64,000 nt of DNA, taken from NCBI GenBank assembly GCA_964017125.1, contig OZ024903.1:65556663-65620662 (forward strand), given 5' to 3'. This DNA comes from Flabesymbios commensalis. Its lineage: Eukaryota; Annelida; Polychaeta; Terebellida; Flabelligeridae. A program made the position numbers and the translations under genes. This document shows positions 56,859-64,000 of this stretch, one piece after another. The stretch's first letter is position 1, and the number at the start of each line of letters is the position of its first letter. Below the pieces are notes generated by a model. That model saw only the letters and a list, made by a program, of their open reading frames with translations. It did not search any database and was not told the DNA's origin.

Positions 56859-57353
56859 CTAATTAAACTGAGCAGGAAACTGCAGAGTTACGTTATGTGT
56901 CTATTTATATACCTCATACAACGTATGGCATATATACACGGCTCATTATTGACTCTGACAATGATATAAGACGTCATTAAACAAACGTCATTTATCAATA
57001 TAAACCTAGACAAAATGACTGCATTTGCTGCAAAAAATACCTATACGGGTTCAATAAAGTAGGAAACGTTGGCATTTAATGTTTGAGACTATAAATTTGT
57101 TAGTGAAATTTATTATATATTTTATACGGTGTTGTGCTAATGAAAAGAGACTAATACTACTTTAATTATCACTGAATATTTCTTTCGAGCTATTGGATAT
57201 GTGTGAGTGTAAGGAAGTTTAAAAAAGGAAAACTATTGTGATGGTACATTTTGTACACGCGCACTCGCGACGATTCACTTACTTTAATCAAAAGATTGTT
57301 TCGGTGAAAATATTCCCATTAATGTATAATGGTTGAATGTGGGATTTTCTGTT
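56859..57353. other. No gene recognised
   Basis: AT-rich linker; nothing recognisable. Confidence 0.35.
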
Positions 57354-57590
57354 TAACCCTTATCCTGCCAAGTAATTTATTTAAATTTTCAACCACTTAA
57401 GGTTGTGTCTCGCTACCGCGATCCACAACCTCAAGTGGTTGAAAATTACTCATCATTTGTTTAATTTGAGACCAAACATTAACAAATATTGATGTTTACA
57501 ATATAGTATTTTAATTTCCTAAGCACTTATTTAATCGGCTAATAAAACGGATCAAAAACGACTATTGTTGTGATTAACAGGCAAAGGGTT
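57354..57590 (+). mobile_element. 'Tcaagtggttg' hairpin element, best copy
   Basis: Short terminal inverted repeats 'aacccttatcctgcc' / 'ggcaaagggtt'. The 5' third is a hairpin ('ttttcaaccactt.aggttgtg' against 'cacaacct.aagtggttgaaaa') around 'tctcgctaccgcgatc'; then about 140 bp of family-specific sequence ending 'gttgtgattaacaggc'. The build resembles that of the 'tacgtcag' family. Confidence 0.8.
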
Positions 57591-58065
57591 CATAGTACCA
57601 GCCAGTGACATTATACAAAATGTGCTGGATATTAAGATTTAACAGGTTAACTATCCAGGGTGATGCGCCACTACGTCTGTGGTTAGCCTTGGGGATGATC
57701 TACCCATTCCATCAATTACAGCCACTGTAACAGAAGGCTTATAACTCAGATTATCTGCGCCCGCAGCCATGCAAGTATCACTTTCTATCCCAGATTAGAC
57801 AGAGAGCTCTGTAACATATATTTAGCTAACATCTGTGAAATTTTTTTCAAAGATGATCTAAACCACGAAAGAGGTGGGACACGTGCGCAAGCCAGAACTT
57901 CTTTGATGAACCTGTCTGGCGTAGTTACATCCCACGTTTTTACCACATCAGTCCGCAGTCTATATTGTCAGATTGTGGACGTAGCTTGAACAATTCTCAG
58001 TTGCTTACCAGACCAGATGGCAGAATTGTGCAGGTGAACCGAAGGTGAGACAATTCTGGCCCGCT
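57591..58065. other. No gene recognised
   Basis: Mixed composition; no supported exon. Confidence 0.35.
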
Positions 58066-58118
58066 GTTGTCCCATCTACTAGCCAACGTCCCAGACGTTG
58101 GCTAGTAGATGGGACAAC
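58066..58118. repeat. Perfect 25-bp hairpin with 3-base loop
   Basis: GTTGTCCCATCTACTAGCCA and the following CGTC-containing bases are exactly inverted around 'cca'. The inner 'gccaacgtc' recalls the centre of the CAGCAAACAC family. Confidence 0.85.
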
Positions 58119-58825
58119 GACGGACCGTCTGTTATTGTGTGGGTGTATTCGCCTGTAGGTGTTTATCTGTTTGCACCAGACGGTTACTATCATCCCATGG
58201 TAAACGACAACACAGACAGACGCTGAAGCACCAGCATAGGACTATCAGGAGGACTATTAACAAGCCCAGTTCAAAGACGATCAACTTTTTATTTATTGTA
58301 GAAGACATAGGGTCACGACTGGAAATACGATAGTCCACAATTAGCTGGTACAACAAGCATACGTGTGTAGAGAAATAAAAACATAATATTAAAAACTAGA
58401 GAATAACATAAAATTGTTTTAGAAAGTCCTAAAATAATAGGGAAGTTATAATAATTTTTTTAAATATTTTGTTGTTCTGTTGTAGGAAAACAGTTTTAAA
58501 CTGATAATTGTACATAATATAAGAATATACCCAATTTGCAATAATGTAGTCGGGATATTTACTGGTGGGGCATTTTTAATGAGATGACATATAACGCTGG
58601 CATTGTTTTTCTATAATAATTATTTTCCACCTACTACCATTAAATATAGACAACATTCAGGCTCTTTTATAGCGCCTCCATAATATGATGTACTGATGGT
58701 ATAATTATGGTGAACGAGCTAAATAGGGGCAACACATTATTTTCTCTATCCTTAGACTGTAGTTTTCCATTCATTTTTTTCAAACGAATATACTTAATGT
58801 TACCGAGACAATTATCCAGCATGTA

Positions 58826-58887
58826 ACCGCTGGGTACACGACGTTGTTGCTATTCAACGTCACAACAACGTCTTGTGCCCGGTGGGT
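58826..58887. repeat. Hairpin with 'acgacgttgttg' arms
   Basis: 'cgctgggtacacgacgttgt' pairs with 'aacgtcttgtgcccggtggg' around 'ctattcaacgtc'. It may be a separate small family with a CACCGGGCACAAGACGTTG-like end. Confidence 0.65.
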
Positions 58888-58950
58888 AATCAACAGTGAG
58901 GTCTGCCGACACTCGATCTTGACTGTGACTCCGTTGCCCTTGAGTTTTAA

Positions 58951-59095
58951 TCAGTACTGGAAGTCATTTTGGTACTGCTTTCTAGTGTTTCAAGTTAGTC
59001 AGTAATGGAAATCATTCTGGTACTGCTTTCTGGTGGTTTAAGTTAGTCAGTACTGGAAATCATTCTGGTACTGCTTTCTAGTGGTCTCTTATACG
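58951..59095 (+). repeat. Three-unit 48-bp tandem repeat
   Basis: 'tcagtactggaaatcatt' followed by 'tggtactgctttctagtg' starts at 58951, 58999 and 59047, with few differences. Confidence 0.85.
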
Positions 59096-59212
59096 CCAAT
59101 TACACAACAGAACGTACAGCTGCTGATCTGTTGATTCAGCCCAACAGTGGAGTTGTGTACGGGGTGCCGCAATGATCCATTTTGCCCCCCTCATTATACT
59201 TTAAATACAATA

Positions 59213-59400
59213 CATTAACCCCGCCGGTCACGATTACATTATTTTTTTCATGTTTTATTAGCACAATAAATAACAGTTTTTAAACATGTTACAGATAAAA
59301 CGTGACATCAATCAACAAAATTTAGAAATGGTTAACTTTCATTTTGTCATATCTGAATATTTTTTACTCACTTGAAGTTGTGTATCGCGTCAATGAAAAT
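59213..59400 (-). mobile_element. Member of the 'tcaagtggttg' element group
   Basis: 'aaccccgccggtcacgatta' on the left and 'ctcacttgaagttgtgtatc' on the right match the group end and hairpin core; the middle matches 47095-47250. Confidence 0.5.
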
Positions 59401-60221
59401 GACAATGACATTTATGCATGGCGTCAAGTGTAGACAAAAGAGTCTTGCAGACAACATGGTATGTACAGCAGATATATTATTCATAATTATTCAAAATTCG
59501 TTTTATACAGAAATATTGACCCTGGCCTACCAAAGGTATGGCTTACAGATAGAAATACAATATAGCTTTTCGGTAGATTTAAATATTTATATATCCATAT
59601 TTAGATATACATATTCAATATTTTGTACTGTGACAGCATAGTGTCGCTTCACCTCAGCGTGACACAACTTCAGGTTTCAAATAATTACTAGATATGCTGA
59701 TAAATATAATCCTCTCTGTGCTGAACTCCAAGTCAAGTAACAGTAAATTTGGACATCATTTTTAATCATTTTGGCGGCCATTTTGAGTTTTGTCAACCAA
59801 TTTGGATTTTAAACAATTTTGTTTGTCATTTTCGATTTTGACAGATTGTCTAGGAATGTATGTTTGTGGCCATTTTTAATTTTTGTTGCAACTTTATACT
59901 GTGCCATACTCATAAGTATGATCATGAATAAATATAGATTTGTGTGTGAGATGGAAACACTACTTGTAATTATCCAATGTGGAGCTAATACTCACGGGAA
60001 GGAATCATTGGAGTGGTGTTGTGTGCTTTGCAGTGGCGTCCAGTGAAAGATGCGCTGCGTTGAGTTAAAACACCATATTATCGCCATAAAGAAGCAGCCA
60101 CAGCACCCACTTTAACGTAAGTATACCCAAACAAACATGACCACGGAGCACAAGAGTTAATTAGTGGTAAACTGGAGTACTCTAGCTCTTGACAGTTTAC
60201 ACACATGATTAACAGACTAGA
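59401..60221. other. No gene recognised
   Basis: AT-rich sequence with 'ttggcggccattttga' motifs near 59770; no exon supported. Confidence 0.35.
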
Positions 60222-60297
60222 GTATTGTCGTGCAAATCCAAAAGGCAGTATCTGCTTACTTGAAAAGTAAGCAGATACTGCCTTTTGAGTAGTTGTC
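60222..60297. mobile_element. GCAGTATCTGCTTACTT hairpin, copy with perfect inner arms
   Basis: 'caaaaggcagtatctgctta' pairs without mismatch with the inverse on the other side of the 'gaaa' loop. The outer ends are eroded. Confidence 0.85.
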
Positions 60298-60326
60298 ACA
60301 CGATGTCCACCGTCCCTTCATATAAT

Positions 60327-60427
60327 GCCAGCAAACCCAGACTGTTGACTACATCTATGTTTGACCTTGTTGGTCCACGAATTGGACGCTGTCTGAACAT
60401 TGGTCCAACAAAGAGATAACATAGTCT
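60327..60427. mobile_element. CAGCAAAC-type hairpin, diverged
   Basis: 'gccagcaaacccagactgtt' start; arms 'actacatctatgtttg' and 'agataacatagtct' pair loosely around 'ggtccacgaattggac'. The right outer end is missing. Confidence 0.5.
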
Positions 60428-60839
60428 ATTTTAATTGCTCAAGCAGACACTACATCTGGTTAGTACCGAATTCAACGTAAGATGTGATTTTGTCCCATGT
60501 ATTAATATCTTAATAAATCACATTAAATTGTCAAATCTCTGCTGCTACGATTATAGTTAACCAACATTCAAGCACTAATAAGGCATTGCCAGTGACGTTT
60601 TAGCTACCCGGAGATGATAACAACAAATTATTATTGGAATTGGGAGGCTGAAAAAGATGCATTTATATATGATCCTGATCTCACTTTTAGTACCAGCTGA
60701 TGCTCCACCATGACAAATGCTGTGGAAAGATCTTTCTCTGGAAGTAGGCTAAGCGAGGCCCTGGACTTTAGTGGTCGACGCTGCCCCACTGGTCGACGCA
60801 CCCTGGTTCGTCTCTGGGCCTACTCTGGTGTTGAAGATT

Positions 60840-60975
60840 CAGTATTGTGGGGAGCCCACGTGGCTGTGAGACCGCCATTATCATATCCTACATGTCTGGA
60901 GGGGGGTGTCTTCTGATTCATCTCACCATTCTCAGAAGGTTCTTCTGGGCCAGTTTAGCCTCATCCAAAGTCCTT
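60840..60975 (+). mobile_element. SINE body, copy 4
   Basis: 'cagtattgtggggagcc' as in 44559-44875, then 'acatgtctggagggg', 'tcaccattctcagaaggttc' and 'gggccagtttagcctca', then a T-rich tail. The tRNA-like part is strongly diverged. Confidence 0.65.
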
Positions 60976-61540
60976 TCAAATTTTTTTTTTTTAATCAACT
61001 AATCCGCTTATAAGGTCAATTTGAAAACAAAAACATTTATCTGGTCGAGGTTTTCCACCCTCACTTCTATGTTATCCGACATGACTTAGAACCACTAGAA
61101 TGTCAAATGACTGACACTGGTATCGTTTTCAATTTGACGCCCCTGAGTCCTGATCTATTATAATATAGGCGATAATGGACGTTACTATTAAAGCTTTATC
61201 GAATCGCAGTATATCGTATTGCTGCAATTAATTAACGGATCACCATGCGTCATGCATATAACTCGTTATCACCCAATAATAATTAGCTTTAAACACCTGG
61301 CAACTTACAAGGCTATACATAGTACGTGTGCTATTTCTTGGAATTGCTAACTCGTGGGCTGACCTTGAATTATATATCATATTATTGTACCAAAACAATG
61401 ATATACAGCGCTCCCTGACAAATGTCTATCACTGAAAGTGGATAACCTAAATATACTGCGATGAGAATAAGTCTGTCCACGCCATCAATGCCATTTAGCA
61501 TAAATCACATGTTATGATCGAGACCGGTAGAAGGTCACTA

Positions 61541-61620
61541 TTACTGCCGTGCAAAAGCAAACAGCAGTAACTGCTTACTTGGAAAGTAAGCAGTTACTGC
61601 TGTTTGCCTTTGCTGGTACT
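61541..61620. mobile_element. GCAGTAACTGCTTACTT hairpin with matched arm changes
   Basis: Arms 'gcaaaagcaaacagcagtaa' and 'ttactgctgtttgcctttgc' pair over 30 bp with one mismatch, yet differ from the family consensus at four or more positions on each arm. Confidence 0.9.
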
Positions 61621-62202
61621 ATTAAGGTACGTGTATTTTTTCTGGCTTGTTGGCTGCCATCTACTGACAGGTAAGGTTACTGGGGCTCACCTGAGTCATA
61701 AAAGGTGTGAACAACTCACAAATCACTCTTTGTAGATGTATTCACAGCAACACCCCTGACTCAGACAGCTAAATACGTCTTAATAAACAGTTCTTCTCTC
61801 AAGAAAACTCAGGTTTGCCAAGCCCCTTCAGCTGCCATGGCTGTATATCCATAATATTAGATGGTTTTAATTAAAGAATATTGTTTTCTGAATTTGACGA
61901 TGAAAATGTTGTATAATATGCTGAGAATATTATTATTCATAATTCTTTAGACATTTTATGTTCTCAATCGACTGTATTTTGCATCCACGTTTAGTTGGAA
62001 ATAGCGTGAATTCTCACCCTATCCCAAGCAGGAAATGTTGATTCACTTTTACGCTTCTTATATATAAAATGCTTACATTTCTTTGGAAATTACTTGCTAC
62101 GTACGTGAGTGTGATTTATAAGACCTACGCTGTTTCTTACATTTCCAGATGTTCCGTATTGCATCAATTGCGACCAATATGTTTTTGGATTAGCAAAGTG
62201 GG

Positions 62203-62325
62203 TTCTGCTGCTATGCAAAACCAAAAGGCAGCATCAGCTCACTTGTAAAGTAAGCAGATACTGCCTTCTCTGCTTACTTGTAAAGTAACCAGATACTGAC
62301 CTCTGCTTTGCTCAGCAATACTGCT
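62203..62325. mobile_element. GCAGTATCTGCTTACTT hairpin with internal duplication
   Basis: 'tctgcttacttgtaaagtaa' is present twice in the right half, making the element about 120 bp; the left arm 'gcagcatcagctcacttg' has changes not matched on the right. Confidence 0.8.
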
Positions 62326-63020
62326 GCGTGAGTGAGATTTCTCACTGTACATTGCTTTAATATTTTTATGTATAAGACATAGGGTATGAAAACAAACAAA
62401 ATGAGCTTGGTGGAATTTATAATATAGTTTGTGGTAGATGCTCAGTTAATCAAATAAATGTCAATTTGTGAGATGACTATCGTTCAACACCTCAGAAGCT
62501 GCATGACTGACTCATTTTTCCATCATCAGCAGCTGGTATTGCTAACGCAATTACCTGCTATAAATGAATAAAAAATACTACACATTTCAAAATTGACAAT
62601 CAATGTTTTGGTTTTGGTTTATATTGCACATTTGGTAAATTTCAAACAACGTTGTTGTGTTAAAAAAGCTAGAATGTGTTAAAAACGCATTGCACGCACA
62701 TCATTGGCTAAAAATTGAGATATTTTTCAAAAAAATCACACAAACAACCCGTCCTGAATCACGGTCAATTTTATATAGAGGGTGGGGGTCCATCTCCACG
62801 TGTGTGTACAATTCATGGACATGACGCCATTCAAAATATCTTTATCTTTCCTGGTCGTCAGTGACTGCACATTAACGTCGCAGATGAGATTTATCCCGCT
62901 ATAAAAGAGCTGTATTTTCTCTGGCTCCTTTAGCAATATGTCGCTGCTTCTGCCTGCCTTCTTGCGTTTATTTTACCGCTCGTTTGTGAAAGGATTACAC
63001 AATCAGAAAGAAATGAATGG
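62326..63020. other. No gene recognised
   Basis: AT-rich sequence; no supported exon or repeat. Confidence 0.35.
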
Positions 63021-63076
63021 CCCAGCAGACACACGACTTTGAATCCATACGGGGTTAACGTTGGTTCAACGTCGTA
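63021..63076. mobile_element. Short CAGCAAACAC-family copy
   Basis: 'cccagcagacacacgacttt' then 'ggttaacgttggttcaacgt'; about half of an element, with the second outer end lost. Confidence 0.55.
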
Positions 63077-63213
63077 GGGAAGCGGTTACGAAACCAAACT
63101 TTATTTTTCGAATGCATCTCCAACAACCTACCACTATACAATTTGTCAGACGCTATTCGGTCAGATCAGAATTTTTGCAAAACATAGTTTTGTTTCATTT
63201 TTACTTATTGCAC

Positions 63214-63297
63214 AATACTGTCCTGCAAAACCAAACGGCAGTATCTGCTTACTTGAATAGTAAGCAGATACTGCCTTTTGGTTTTGCGCGGCAGAAT
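63214..63297. mobile_element. GCAGTATCTGCTTACTT hairpin, near-complete
   Basis: 'atactgtcctgcaaaacc' to 'ggttttgcgcggcagaat'. The 'aaaacc' / 'ggtttt' arm pair replaces the consensus 'aaagcc' / 'ggcttt', again matched on both sides. Confidence 0.9.
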
Positions 63298-64000
63298 AGT
63301 GCACCAATCCAGATAACGTTTTTCATCAAGGTTCGGGCGTAGTATCGTGTTATTGTATAAGCTAAATAATTATTACATTACCCAGGTCAAATAATACTCG
63401 TATTACATCTTCAACCTTTAAATTATTGGTCTATCCAATGGTTGATGTTGACATAAAATGCATAGTTTTGCCACAAACTTTTACATCACCCACATCTAAT
63501 GATTAATAAAGGTATTCTCGAAGAAATAAATATACACTCACTATCATTTTAAAAAGCTCCCAAGAAAAAATGGGGAAATCATATTATTGATAATCGACAA
63601 GGTGAGAAGATCATCAACATCATGAAAATGCCTTCGTTTATTCATAAACCGCATTAGACCTAGAATATGCATCTTCCCTTGGCCAGTCTCACGCAAGTGC
63701 TTACCGCAGGAGCCTGGCCGTATTGAGTACTCTATAATCAGTTATATCTGTCTATGTGTCATTTTGGGGGTGTGTCTGAGATTCAAACCTCATTGGATGT
63801 TTCAGATTTATAGAAAGGTCATAAAAGGTCACGAAGAATTGACCTCTTGTTCATCTCTCATGAACAGTTTCCTGTTTCCGTTGCTAGATATATTATATAG
63901 ACAAGTTGGGAATCTCTCATTTTGGACAGTGAGGTGTACCGAATTTCGTCATGGCGGCCAGTATTCATATAGTGGCTGCCATCAGGGAGCTCGGAACACA
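63298..64000. other. No gene recognised
   Basis: AT-rich sequence to the window edge; no supported exon. Confidence 0.35.

Overview
The window is gene-poor, AT-rich animal nuclear DNA. The evidence is spliced exons with GT/AG borders, long introns, dense LINE, SINE and MITE debris, and many minisatellites. The recurrent GTAGGCCTAC-type motif, the many 'aaaatggccgcc' repeats and the repeat families suggest a marine invertebrate. An ambulacrarian such as an echinoderm or hemichordate is my best guess, but this is inference from repeat style and not proof. No bacterial-style genes, operons, CRISPR arrays or retroviral/LTR elements were seen.

Two host genes can be supported. (1) A plus-strand gene of seven coding exons between 14920 and 26736. 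All splice phases agree and give a 270-residue protein with an acidic stretch and a C-terminal coiled coil. I do not recognise the family. (2) A minus-strand gene whose main coding exon (39986-40498) encodes a 165-residue proline-rich, two-helix membrane protein of the CD225/dispanin superfamily (PRRT1/SYNDIG/IFITM relatives). Three further isolated exon candidates (about 43.4, 48.4 and 52.8 kb) are weak.

Layout: 1-2.7 kb holds a two-step tandem array, followed by a decayed LINE reverse transcriptase. 3.8-5.7 kb and 10.0-11.75 kb are two copies of one composite repeat, and a terminal-inverted-repeat element (6.7-8.15 kb) lies between them. 12.0-13.3 kb carries LINE 3' ends on the minus strand. 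14-27 kb is the coiled-coil gene, its introns filled with a 112-bp tandem array, hairpin MITEs, a LINE and other repeats. 27-37 kb is repeats only, dominated by a 3.2-kb minisatellite of 30/33-bp units with inserted elements. 37-64 kb contains the dispanin gene and a remarkable density of short perfect-hairpin elements of several families, a composite tRNA-derived SINE, and a 3.6-kb element with terminal inverted repeats of about 180 bp.

The most interesting signals are: two hairpin families whose arms differ between copies yet stay complementary within each copy; a minisatellite that has copied the dispanin gene's 3' splice site several times; and a composite SINE with a 16-bp target duplication.
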